NCBI GenBank assembly: GCA_030620095.1
Contig: JAUTXW010003396.1
Coordinates: 62,001-126,000, forward strand
Origin: Kuschelorhynchus macadamiae
Taxonomy: Eukaryota; Arthropoda; Insecta; Coleoptera; Curculionidae
Length of the DNA: 64,000 bases
Reading direction: 5' to 3'
The translations under genes and the position numbers were made by a program. The first letter of the stretch is position 1; each line of letters starts with the position of its first letter. This document shows positions 33,311-43,868 of this stretch, in pieces. A model generated the notes under the pieces. The model was not told the origin of the DNA. It searched no databases and was given only the letters and a program-made list of their open reading frames with translations.

Positions 33311-35430
33311 AAAGTGAGTTTTCAATATTATTATGGTGAAATAAGTCTAATAAGAGAGGTAAGAGAAAGGATAAAAGCTACTCGACGTGATTTGGATATA
33401 AACGCTCGTAAGTTATTAAACATTCATTTAAAATTAACTTTTATACTTAAATATCAAATATTTAGAATTCTCGATGACATTACCAATGAGCAAGCGGAAA
33501 GAATACAACAAGCAATTACCATTAAGCAACAGACTTTTGGACAAAGACCAATTAAACCGCCACAGGTCACCGTAATAAATTTATCTTCCAAAATCCTTAC
33601 TGAAGCAGAACAATCCGACCTCTCTAAAGACCAAAACTTTGCCATTATACCAAAGGACATACCCGTAGAAGAAATAGTGTCATCCGTTGAAGCAATAATT
33701 AGAAGACTTCCTGCCGAAGAAGTTGACATAATATAGTATGAAACAGCGAAGATTATCAAAAATTCTAACCCACCTAAGTCGAATCTATCAGCTTCGGAAA
33801 GCACGGCGATAAAAACATTAAACAACAATACAGATATTTTGGTCCTTCCAGCAGACACGGGAAATGCCACTGGCGTTATGGACAACACAGATTACGTGAA
33901 GAAACTACAATTCTTTTGGACAACAACACTTACAGAGTAATTTAAATAGACCCGACCAACAAAGTTGAGAGACGGATCACCAACCTTATAAAAGCATCCA
34001 ACCTACCAGCAGAGGAGAAGAAGATGTTAAGGGCAAGCAGCTCAAGGATCCCACGGTAAAATACACAAGGTTGATGTACCACTTCGACCTATCGTGCAAT
34101 AGGATCTCCTACTTACAAAATTGGTTAATATCTTTCAAATATTCTTAATAATTTTACAGGAAAAACACATTCATATATTAGAAACTCTACGCATTTTGTA
34201 GAAAAACTAAAATCAATCCAATTAGATCCCTAAGATATCTTAGGGATATACAAATGTGCATATAAAAATGATTCAATTTCCATAATCTCAGACTTATTTC
34301 ACCATAATAGTATTGACAACTGACTTTTAGATCTGATTGAAGCATGTCTCACATCAACATATTTTGTTTTTCGAGGAACTTTTTATGAACAAACCTCAGG
34401 AGCAGCCATGAGATCTCCAGTGTCACCAGTGGTAGCCAATATTTTCATGGAAGCTTTTGAGGAGGAAGCCTTAGAGTCGTCTGCATTAAAACCAAAATCA
34501 TGGTTCATACATGTAGACGACACTTTTGTGATATGGCCCCATGGTTCAGAAAACCTCCTTGGGTTTCTTGATCATCTGAATCAACAACATGCTAATATAA
34601 AATTTGCAATGCAAATTGAATCAGAAGGCACGATTCCCTTTCTAGACGTTCTTGTACAAAGGAAAGAGGATGGTTCCTTAAGACACTCTGTATATAGAAA
34701 ACCAACGCATACGAACAGGTACCTTAATGCAAATTCCCATCATCACCCAGCACAAAAACAAACAGTTATTAATTCATTAATCAACAGAGAAACTGACTCA
34801 AGCTTTAAGAGGGAATGGATATTGCACTGAGGATATTAAACGGTCAATTAGAAAATATAATAATCCTACTCCACAAAATTATACTAATAAGGAATTACCT
34901 ATAGGAAGTGTAGTTCTTCCATTTATACACGCAACCACAGACAAGATTGCGCGGTTACTTCGCCTGTCCAACATATGTACAATCTTCAACATACACAAGA
35001 AAATTGGACAATGTTTGCTATCGCCAAAGGACATTATTCCTTTTCAAACGGAAGGAGTATATGCAATTCCTTGTTCCTGTGGTGTCTATATTGGAGAAAC
35101 TGGACGATCCATATCGACTAGGCTTAAGGAACATGAACGATGTATCAGAAAGAAACAAATTGTACAATCTGCTGTATCTGAACACCAATACTCCACTGGA
35201 CATAACATAAAAGTTCTGGCATCGGTTTCCTGATTCTATAAACGGAAAATTAGAGAATCTATTGAAATTTATAAGCATATTAACAATTTTAATAGAGATA
35301 CGGGCTTCAGTCTACATCATACGTGGAAACCGATCGTTACACCGAGTCACGGTTCGGTAGACACATGTCGACTATAAATAGCCGGCCTGGGTCTCCAGGC
35401 TCATTCAGCGTTCTGATCTCGTGGAGTAAA
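33311..35430 (+). pseudogene. Penelope-like RT and GIY-YIG endonuclease, plus copy
   Basis: The N-terminal region at 33314-33736 (QRPIKPPQVTVINLSSKILT) is open. A degraded middle follows (ILVLPADTGNA at 33840, TSTYFVFRGTFYEQTSGAAM at 34350). The RT palm reads GAAMRSPVSPVVANIFMEAF and VDDTFVIW, then EGTIPFLDVLVQRKEDGSL and YRKPTHTNRYLN, to 34830. The GIY-YIG domain is in the frame 35015-35233: GVYAIPCSCGVYIGETGRSI and STRLKEHERC. This RT plus GIY-YIG pairing defines Penelope-like elements. At least four frame breaks make it inactive. Confidence 0.85.
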
Positions 35431-35475
35431 AATCCCTGAAGATGCCTCGTGCAATCGAAGACGAAACGTCAGAAA
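35430..35475 (+). ncRNA. Hammerhead-ribozyme-like core (PLE family 1, plus copy)
   Basis: CTGAAGA (35436-35442), GAAA (35463-35466) and GTC (35468-35470) are kept, but stem II is weakened relative to the minus copy (TGCCT with AGACG). Confidence 0.5.
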
Positions 35476-35533
35476 GTTATTCTATTTTGACACGATCTAA
35501 TCCAAAGAACCATGATTTCTTAATACCCTATAA

Positions 35534-36149
35534 CTTTTTTTCTAAACAAAAATGCGGCCCAACAAAGCTTCTAAATGTGAGTACTATGAAATTTCTAGAA
35601 TAACTATTGCAGGGAGTTAAAATTTCCATTTTTACATTATATTTTTTCATAACATAAATAACAATAATAAATAACATAAAAAAATTATCAAAAACCCCTT
35701 CAGGTTATTGATTAAATAAATAATGGCCTTTCAGAACCTTTTTAATTTTGAAAAATCGTCTAAGGCATTTCCGAGATACGTTCTCCTAAAAATTACGAAA
35801 AAATTTTGTATGCCAACTAATTTTTCGAGCAGTTTATTTTGCCCAAAAAAAGACGTAAAAATATGGTCGGGCGAAAGATGACGTGAACCCGCGTAATGAC
35901 CCCGCGTACCTGTTGCCAGATTGTTCTTCATGGCCTGATCTAGAGTCGGCCGTGATCGAAATAATAGCCGATGCCGGACTAGCTAGTTCTAATCAGCTCT
36001 CAAAGAGCTTTAATTAACAAAAAAGGTAGTTCCTAATTTTCCTGAGGTTTAACGTCCATTAACTGTACTATAAGTTATAAATAATATAATAATAATAATA
36101 AACTTTTTAGCAACAATTTAAAGATGCTTGTATTTTGTATGATTTTCAG
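35534..36149. other. VPS35L intron 4, 3' part
   Basis: 35534-35640 may continue the non-LTR fragment at 29106-29918 on the far side of the Penelope insertion. 35731-35931 has a minus-strand frame I do not recognise (HYAGSRHLSPDHIFTSFFG). The rest has no coding signal. It ends in the acceptor of exon E. Confidence 0.4.
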
Positions 36150-36293
36150 ACTAGGGAAATAAACACCATATTAGGTGATATAATAGATCATGTGATACCC
36201 CACAGGTGTTATGAGAATTTTAGTCCAGAATTGAAAACAGTAGTACAAACAATTGTGCAGCACACATCCGATTTTGAGGCACTTCTGGCTATG
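36150..36293 (+). CDS. VPS35L: VPS35L exon E
   Basis: Acceptor GATTTTCAG ends at 36149 and donor GTAAGT starts at 36294; 48 codons, phase 0 at both ends. Reads TREINTILGDIIDHVIPHR through SDFEALLAM, matching the REVNTVLADVIKHM region of VPS35L that follows the EVWV block of exon D. Confidence 0.93.
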
Positions 36294-36726
36294 GTAAGTG
36301 AGTATTCTTTGAAAAATGGTCTTAACTTTTCACTTTTAATCAACGTTTCGACTAGTGCGAATCTTTGGTCATTATCAATCGTAAACTGAAATTTAATCTT
36401 AAGAATACTGTCTTATATATCAAACCTGTCAACAAATAATAAAAATATAAAATATAAACAAATAATAAATATTGTTAATATAATATATAAAACAATGTTG
36501 AAATATATTTTTTTTACTTATTAACACAAAAGATTTACTAAGATTTAAAGTAAGAAGCCAGAAGCAAATTAATTGTAAATTAATGTTTTATATAAAAATA
36601 ATTCGTTTAGATTTTATTAGCGTTTATGTTTTATTAGCAAACAAATAATTATCTTGTCATTAACAAACAATTTAATATTATCTTTTTAAATTTAATTTGC
36701 TCAAATTGTCCGCGTTTTTGTTTTAG
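36294..36726. other. VPS35L intron 5
   Basis: 433 bases, AT-rich, with no repeat or coding signal seen. The only multi-hundred-base intron here free of recognisable transposon DNA. Confidence 0.6.
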
Positions 36727-36917
36727 GAATATTTCCTACCGTTCGTTGACTTGTTTCATGAAGAATTAACCAAGGTCGAAGTATGTAAGCTAATTTTAAC
36801 CTCAAACTGGTTCGCGGAACAAAAGACAAACGATCCAGTGATAACAAATGCTTTGATGTTTCTGGGAGGTATCCTGCACGATTCTGTAAACGCTTTGTCG
36901 CCAGAAGATGAGAATAG
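36727..36917 (+). CDS. VPS35L: VPS35L exon F
   Basis: Acceptor TTGTTTTAG ends at 36726 and donor GTATTT starts at 36918. Encodes EYFLPFVDLFHEEL, VEVCKLILTSNWF and NALMFLGGILHDSVNALSPE, ending with AG of a split arginine codon completed by exon G. The HDSVNAL block is a hallmark of VPS35L. The following intron is 13.6 kb. Confidence 0.94.
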
Positions 36918-37059
36918 GTATTTTGATATATATTGAGTACAAAGTTTGGGATATTGTTTTAATGTTTGTGATCATTTATTTACATAAGTTATATAATAAA
37001 TATGTAATAAAGCGATCAAACATCGATTAATATAATATGGGAATTGGAAAAATTCGATG

Positions 37060-37228
37060 GCGCTTTACTTGGTTTTAAACAATGAACAAACAAATCGACA
37101 GACGAACCGACGGATTTAATTAAACATATTTTTGGCATGTAGGGATGCTAAAACGTGATGAAACCCAAGAGGGTGATTTTTTCAGATTACAAAAAAAATA
37201 TTTGGCCGCCATCTTCAATTCGTACTAC
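37060..37228. repeat. Dispersed ACAGACGG-core repeat, left half
   Basis: Contains GACAGACGAACCGACGG, ACATATTTTTGGCATG and TTTGGCCGCCATCTTCAATT in the order seen at 1500-1660. It is cut at 37228 by the hAT2 element and resumes at 42023. Confidence 0.6.
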
Positions 37229-37365
37229 CAGAGGCGAGAGGTGAAATTTTAAGAAAAGGAAGCTATTTTTAGAAACTGACCTATTTGTAATGTAATTCGA
37301 TTCTTCGATCATTTTTTGCAAATTCGTCAATGACGTCATCATAAAAACGTCGATGCTCCGACATA

Positions 37366-39663
37366 CAGGGTGATTCATGAGGAAATGTCAATACTTCAGG
37401 TACATATTTAGGACCAAAAAATAAACATAAAAGTCTATATAAATAAGTGTCCGCAAGGCCTTAGTTCTCGAGATACAGGGTGTTAAAGTTTTTATTTAAT
37501 TTTCCTATTTTTTAAATAAAATCTATGATAATGTAAATAATGGAGTGAAAATTGATATCCGGGGGTTTTTTGGTATGACAAATTCGAATCTAATATTAGC
37601 ATTGCTCTTACTTGTAGGGGGCGCAACCTACATGTCTTTCTACTTCTTCGAACAATCACAACTTTTTGGCACAGTCTTGTATTACATTTTTGAGCAAAAC
37701 AAATTATTCCCTTGCCATTTCTACGTCAAAAAGGTATATATAATATAAATTCACATAAAGTATGCATGTATTGTAAAAACATAGAAGTGTGCCTTGCCTG
37801 ACAGAACAACTGCTGGTTGGTGTTCTCATCGTTTTTCCTGTTACTTAGCAATGGTAATGTCAGTTAATAATAAGATCACATTTTGTCACTGTCAATTTCT
37901 GTTTATTATTATTCTTTTATTATCTGACAATAATCATTTAAGAAACTTTAGATCTAAATACGTCGTTATGCCTGTGATATTCTCGCATCGTGAATATGCA
38001 GATATGATATTCGCCTATGGCTTCTGCAATGGGGTCGCAATTCAAGCAGTCGCGGAGTACCAGCGTCGTTTTCCAGATAGAAGGGTGCCAGATAGAAGAG
38101 TTTTTCAACAAGTTTTCACTACTGCTGGAGAATCTGGGATGTTTCCAAGTACGAAAATTGTATCTGAAAGGGAATCGGGACCCAACGTTGAAGTAGAAGA
38201 GGCTATACTCAATGCCGTCGAAAATGATCCAAGCATAAGCACTAGGCGAATTGCAGATACTTATCAAATTACACAATCGTCTGCTTGGAGAAATCTTCAC
38301 ATTAATTGTTTATACCCATTTCATTTACAACGGATTCAACATTTGCAGGAGGGTGATTTTGAGTTGAGAATGCAATTCTGTAACTGGATTAATGAAGATC
38401 GAAGGTTGTATAGGTATGTTTTGTTCACTGATGAAGCACAGTTCACGAGGGATGGTATAAATAATCTTCACAATGAACACCGGTGGTTCTATGAAAATCC
38501 TCACGCTACAGTAGAACATAATTTCCAACATAAATTTAGCATTAATGTGTGGTGTGGAATGTTAAATGGTCATTTAATTGGTCCATTTATAATCGACGGT
38601 AGTCTTACAGGAGAAAAATATTTAAACTTTCTTGAAAATCACTTGCGAAATCTATTAGAAGATGTTCCCCTTAATGTAAGACAAAACATGTATTAGCAGC
38701 ATGATGGAGCCCCTGCACACTACAGTTTACTTGTAAGAGATTTTTTAAACCAAAACTTTCCAAACCGATGGATTGGTCGGGGAGGTCCGTTTAATTGGCC
38801 ACCTAGATCGCCAGACCTTAATCCTTTGGATTATTGTCTTTGGGGATGGTTCAAATCACTGGTATATTCAACTAAAGTAAATACAAGAGAAGCATTATTG
38901 GATCGGATAACAAACGCAGCACAAACACTAAGAAATGCGCCCGAATATATCCACAGAGCAACCCGAGCTATACACCATAGAGCTGACCTGTGCTTAGATT
39001 TTTGAAAATTATGAAACGTAACCTAGATTTTATTAAAAACAACTTAATAATAACAATTTTAATAAAAATTAAATACCTTTTGTTTAGTTTATGTCTGAGG
39101 CACTGAATACACAACTCAAAAAAATGTGTTAGTCTTTCATTTCAAAGTTTTTGTGCCAAGATGCGTTTAAATTTGGATAAAATAACACACTTTTAAAATT
39201 TTGCGATAAAAAATTACAAAATACGCCGAAATTGTTTTAAATCCAAATATCTCGAAAACGGTTGCTCGTATCCACTTTTAACAAGTATACCTTTTTGACG
39301 TAGAAATGGCAAGGGAATAATTTGTTTTACTCAAAAATGTAATACAAGACTGTACCAAAAAGTTGTGATTGTTCGAAGAAATAGAAAGATATTTAGGTGG
39401 CGCCCCTTACAAGTAAGAGCTATACTAATATTAGATTCGAATTTGTCATACCAAAAAACCCCCGTATATCACTCACATTTTCACTCCATTATTTACAGTA
39501 TCATAGATTTTATTTAAGAAATATGAAAATTAAATAAAAACTTTAACACCCTGTATCTCGACCACTAAGGCCTTGCGGACACTTATTTATATAGACTTTT
39601 ATGTTAATTTTTTGGTCCCGAATATGTACCTGAAGTATTGATATTTCCTCATGAATCAGCCTG
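37366..39663 (+). mobile_element. Mariner B, DD41D type, nested in hAT2
   Basis: The ends are CAGGGTGATTCATGAGG and its near-complement CCTCATGAATCAGCCTG, flanked by TA (37364-37365 and 39664-39665). Inverted repeats of about 380 bases lie inside each end (for example CATTTCTACGTCAAAAAGG against its complement near 39290). Each arm contains a second internal CAGGGTGTTAAAG motif at about 37470 and 39550. One nearly intact transposase lies between. Confidence 0.92.
37968..39005 (+). pseudogene. Mariner B transposase (DD41D), one nonsense codon
   Basis: A single frame from ATG 37968 to TGA 39003-39005 (345 codons), interrupted only by TAG at 38694-38696. The N-terminal HTH region has CNGVAIQAVAEYQRRFPDRR and RRIADTYQITQSSAWRN. 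The catalytic triad is FTDEAQF, QHDGAPAHYS and NPLDYCLWG, with 41 residues between the second and third D. WPPRSPDLNPLD is the usual motif. The TAG sits just before QHDG, so the domain is cut before its second D. The least damaged mariner here. Confidence 0.9.
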
Positions 39664-42022
39664 TATATTAGAGAAGTTTATTTTCAATGGACAACATCGA
39701 TGTAGGCGAAAGTCTCTCCTGCCCTACTGATGAACTTGTGGCAGGTATTGTTAATACTAATTCACACAATTTCGACACTTCGGTGTAGGCCTCTTCCAGC
39801 TCCTTGTCTTTTAAAAATTGCATTAGTTCCTTAGCTTTATTTTTTGCGCTAATGTCGTCAGTTTCGTGAATCACTTTTAGGTCAGATCGCAGTAACACTC
39901 GGTGGAAGAACTGGCCATAATGAAGAAGAGGAGATTTAAACGCATCTTCTGGAAAAGTTTTTACTTTAAATGCATCAAAATTGCAGAGCTCGAGGAATTT
40001 AAAATCATTTAAACCGTTAAATCTATAGTTTATTTGTTGCTGACTGATCGATTATTTCATAAAAGAGGTGTCTGTATGATGTTTGAACATGTCCCACCTT
40101 GTCTGTTCGAAGACGCTTGGCTTGTGGCTCTACATTTAACGTCATCGCTTTCTCCCAAAATAGGTCAAAGTGCAATATCATTTGTTTTAGTTTGTAATAT
40201 ATTAAAAACATTGTCCGAGAATGAAAATATTTCTGAAAATATGTTCAACAAATAATTAAAATTAAAATCTCGTTTCAAACAGTCTAAAAACCCCCTGGAA
40301 TTATTTGTTGCTTCTGAGTCCCACGTTTCATTATTTTCTATTATATCCTCAAATAGTTCAATCAGTGATTCATGATTTTCAGATACTGTTAACACAAGCA
40401 TTCCATTATAGTTCCACCTAGTAGGAGCTACTTTGGGCAATCGTTTGTGGACAATGGAGTCCAAAGCTTGCGTACGTTTTGTTGACTTGGAAAAAAAAGC
40501 AGCCATGCTACTTAAAGTAACGAAAAATACTTTACACTCTTTAATGTGATTGATGGACTGGGATGAAACTAAATTTAATTTATGAGCAAAACAATGGCCA
40601 AACACAGCACTTGGGAAAGTTTCTCGAACTTTAGCTCCATCATAGCTTTGAGCAACTAATTTTTTCTCTTCATTAATTTCTTTAGTAACGTTATAAACTA
40701 CGGTATATAATGCATCTTTCGATTTTCGGACACATTCTCAAAACTTAAAAATCGCTCTTGAATACGTTCGTCTGTTTTAACTTACTATAGATAATTGGCT
40801 AAAATTAGTGATATCAGTTGTTTCGTCCAGAACAATAGCAATGAACCGCGCCTCGCCAATCTCCTGCTTAAATCTTTTTAGAATAATGGTTGCAACAGCG
40901 GAAATTAAATCATTCTGGATTCGATTCGAGGTTCCGCGAAAAACGCTAGACTGCTCTAAATGATTTTTTAAGCAATCATCATATTTAGCCATTAAACTAA
41001 GTAAATCTTGAAAATTTCCTTTGTTTGAAGAAACCCTTGTTTCGTCATGACCTCTAAATCCCAATTCGTGCTGTCCGAGAAAACAAACAACATCGATAAG
41101 TCTTCTTAATATTTGCCTATTTTTATCGACTAGTTCATTGTGTTGGCGGCGACTAATTTCCAACTGTTTATTAAGGGCGTGTTCAATTCTGGTTTTTCCG
41201 AAGACTTTTTCCTTTTATGACGGCCTGTAAATGCGCTTTGGATATAATGTGTCTTTTTACAGGTTTATGGAAATTGTTTAAATCGGAAAAACCAGTTTTC
41301 TTCCAGAAACCTTTTTCATTTTCAAAAAGTAAACATGGCCAACAAAATAATTTACTTATATTTTCACACCCTGTTAGCCATTTAAACTGTTCGTATTGTT
41401 TTTCCGGATAAAAATGTCTAATACAGTTTTCCATTTTTGTGGTTAAATTTTTCATAGGCGGTTTTGCCCTTTGGAAATTATTTGAAGCTTATGAGCGAAG
41501 TTAAATGTTGAAAATCCCTTTATTATTAAGACGCACACTACACATTCACACACACTCTTCTTACTAAATTCTCCAACATTTTCAACGTTATTACGTTAGG
41601 CCTTCCATATCGCACCATGCACGACGCGACGAACGTATCACACAACACACGGATAGCCGTTCAAACAAAGAACCTACTCCAACGATAGCTTCCGCCACCT
41701 CTGAAAGCACGCGACTGAAATGCAAAAACTGCAAACAGCCGGTGGAAAGTTCAATAACCTCTAGCTCGATTCACAGGAAATCAAGCATACAGTACTTCGT
41801 TGCAGAGAAGCTAGCGGCTTCCATTTTCTATTGTCACTCGGTCGGAGTCAAGGCCGCATTTATTATGGGCTTGATAATTAAGATAATATTTTAATATTTT
41901 TAATATAAACTAAATTAATGGTTTCCTATTTCAAAAATTACGTTTTAGAAGATGTTTTGTATTTTTTTTTGGGGAAGCACTGCTTCCCTTGCTTCCATAG
42001 ACTGCACGCGCCTGCGTACTAC

Positions 42023-42370
42023 AGTTTTACTAGGTCATCTCTATACCACAATTAATGATGCACACAATTTCAAAATCAGTTCGTTAATTAGTTTTTCAGG
42101 CTGAATTTTTAATCATTTCATTAAGCTTTCATTATATTCCGCCATCTTGTATTCCTACCAAAATTTCACAGCTGTTTCCTGCATAATACTTGATTTTTGT
42201 GCAAAATTTGAGGTAAATTTTTAGTAATATTTATTTTAAATTGCACTAGGCACTAATTTTGTAGCTAAGGTGCGAACAGACGGACAGACCGACATGTTTT
42301 TCGGCATGAAACTGACCTGAAGCGTAAATCATGAAAAAATGACGGAAGGTGATGTTTGTGAGGGAAGTAA
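42023..42370. repeat. Dispersed ACAGACGG-core repeat, right half
   Basis: Continues the repeat interrupted at 37228: TTTTTCAGGCTGAATTTTTA (compare 1725), AATACTTGATTTTTGTGCAA, then GAACAGACGGACAGACCG and ATGTTTTTCGGCAT (compare 1905-1965). Confidence 0.6.
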
Positions 42371-42559
42371 AAAAAAATTAAAATTTAACATCATGTGTTT
42401 CAAAAATTAAGGCCTTTCGAACACATTTTTATCTGAACTTTTAGTCTTAAAAATCGAAGAAATTGTCCATATTGCTCAAAGAGACCTAGTTTTAATAACA
42501 AACATAGAAAAAGACTCCAAGTCTCGGTCTCATTAAATTATAATTTTACAATTCACAAC

Positions 42560-42605
42560 AAACATGACACGTGTTTCGCCCTTTCGAGCATCATCAGACC
42601 TACAA
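42560..42605 (-). ncRNA. Hammerhead-ribozyme-like core (PLE family 2)
   Basis: CTGATGA (42597-42591), GCTC-GAAA-GGGC stem II, GAAA (42577-42574), short stem III (CAC/GTG), GTC (42568-42566). All invariant core positions are present. Confidence 0.55.
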
Positions 42606-42779
42606 ACAACAGAGAGAACCTTAGTAAATAATCACACTCACAAATCCTAAAACAATAACTTACAAATAGAATAAAACACACTAAAGCACAACAAAACAAA
42701 CAACTACTTATACATATTTGATGGACATTAAAATGAGGTTAAGTCTCACGTGAATAAACAAAATAAAATATTAAAAAAG

Positions 42780-42860
42780 ATTCATGTCTCTAGACGGGAT
42801 CGAACCCAGACCACCCGAGTCAGACACCGAAGCAACCACCCACAGACCACTGGACTAGTC
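42780..42860 (-). other. tRNA-like module with A and B boxes in PLE family 2 3' region
   Basis: Minus strand TGGTCTGTGGG, then GTGTCTGACTCGGG, then GGTTCGATCCC (42806-42796). Position between the end of the GIY-YIG frame and the hammerhead shows it belongs to the element's 3' region. Could support internal Pol III transcription or be a captured SINE head. Confidence 0.55.
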
Positions 42861-42928
42861 GAATAAAAGAACCAAAAACTCTCACTCTATGAATTAGTGA
42901 ATGAAATGAAGGTTGCCTACAATTATTA

Positions 42929-43868
42929 TTACATTAAATTATTAAATATTAGGGTTGGTTCAAAATTAAAAACATCGTTAACGCAAGCGAGAATGGGACT
43001 TTTTATAGCTTTTGTTATTTCCATTTTTTCTAGAAGGTCAAGCTTTTTCCCCTTCGGACATTCATGTAAAATATCAACGTCAGAAATGGAAAATTCATGA
43101 CCTGACTCCAACAAATGATTGGCAAAAGCCGAAACAGTCTCAGTTACGTCCGTATTTCTGAATTTGTTGACAAGGCTTAAATGTTCTCTCACCCTTGTGG
43201 AAATTTTTCGACCTGTATGTCCCACATAGGTCGTGGAACATTCGCTACAATTTAGTGCATAAACCCCAGATCTGGACAATTTATTGGTTGTGTCCTTTGT
43301 CCTTACTAAATGTCTCTTGAGAGTATTTACTGTTTTGAATGAAATATTGACATTTTTAATATTTTTAAAAAATTTTGCCAATTGGAGAGAAATACTTCCG
43401 AAAAAAGTAATGCACTTGAAAAAATTTGTCTCATCGCTAAGTTTTGAATGTCTGACAGTATAGGACATTTATTTGGTGATGGACTCCAAAGGAAAACCGT
43501 TATTCATAGCAATCTGCATTATAATATCACGCTCCTTAGTAAACGCTTCCCTTGACAATGGTAAATTACACAACCGATAGAAAAAGGAGTTGAACGCGGC
43601 AAATTTATGTGTGTAAGGAGAGTTTGAAGCATATTGAATAACATTATCCGTGGACGATGTTTTCCGGTAAACCTCAAACTCTATCCTACTGTGTTTCCGA
43701 GATAGTAAAAGGTCAAGAAAGGGTAGCTTTCCTTCATCTTCCATTTCCAATGTAAACTCAATTTTAGGATGCAAGGAGCTAACGAATTGTAAAAACTCTT
43801 CCAAATGAACCAAAAAATTACATCCTGAATTTTTAGCAATCGAAATAAAAACAAAAAAAAATAAACGG
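42929..43868 (-). pseudogene. Penelope-like protein, RT end and GIY-YIG endonuclease
   Basis: Minus strand. HPKIEFTLEMEDEGKLPFLD and LLLSRKHSRIEFEVYRK are the post-palm RT region. RLCNLPLSREAF and a single in-frame stop at 43471-43469 follow, then VNTLKRHLVRTKD and the GIY-YIG domain SGVYALNCSECSTTYVGHTG, RKISTRVREH. A C-terminal tail ends at 42929. RT palm (YxDD) missing by truncation. Only one stop within the retained part. The domain is clearly distinct in sequence from family 1. Confidence 0.85.

Larger units (their letters stand above)
29919..35533. mobile_element. Penelope-like family 1: head-to-head inverted pair
   Basis: A minus-strand copy (about 29930-33310) and a plus-strand copy (about 33311-35522) of the same element meet head to head. 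The minus copy is 5'-truncated within the RT, so about 1 kb of the plus copy (33311-34340) is unpaired. The pair is bordered by the 11-base direct repeat ATACCCTATAA (29919-29929 and 35523-35533), a candidate target-site duplication. A non-LTR element is nested in the minus copy. Inverted, partly truncated arrangements are usual for Penelope elements. Confidence 0.8.
37260..41455 (-). pseudogene. hAT2 transposase, ZMYM1-like type, split by mariner B
   Basis: Minus strand: TTF-type finger (EKQYEQFKWLTGCENISKL, FCWPCLLFENEKGFW) at 41455-41183; ELGFRGHDETR and AIVLDETTDITNFS at 41163-40777; LVAQSYDGAKV and FGHCFAHKLNLVSSQ near 40600; RLPKVAPTRWNYNG; C-terminal LTIPATSSS then MLSIENKLL at 39668. 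Beyond the mariner (37366-39663) the last exon-like piece reads RRFYDDVIDEFAKNDRRIEL at 37363-37280 in a shifted frame, then a stop. The dimerisation block has lost its usual AERNFS segment. Multiple frame breaks; inactive. Confidence 0.82.
37229..42014 (-). mobile_element. hAT DNA transposon (hAT2), itself split by a mariner
   Basis: Flanked by the 8-base direct repeat CGTACTAC (37221-37228 and 42015-42022). Ends are CAGAGGCGAGAGG (left) and GCACGCGCCTG (right, complement CAGGCGCGTGC), so the TIR is short and imperfect. Without the nested mariner it would be about 2.5 kb. It encodes a broken minus-strand transposase, and the segment at 41460-42000 is its 5' UTR and subterminal region. Confidence 0.88.
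42451..43868 (-). mobile_element. Penelope-like element family 2, 5'-truncated
   Basis: Minus strand. An RT C-terminal piece and a full GIY-YIG region (43868-42929) are followed by a roughly 480-base 3' region holding the tRNA-like module and hammerhead-like core, and ending in the GGACAATTTCTTCGATTTTT block near 42451. It is truncated at about 43868, where it joins hAT sequence. This copy supplies the protein context for the non-coding fragments at 12510-12750 and 28160-29105. Confidence 0.85.

Noticed and set aside
35731..35931. 66-codon minus-strand frame
   Set aside because: No recognisable domain, no splice context, and the intron is otherwise non-coding; left unassigned.
42780..42860. 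Functional tRNA gene
   Set aside because: A and B boxes are tRNA-like, but no acceptor-stem pairing or complete cloverleaf is visible and it recurs within Penelope ends.
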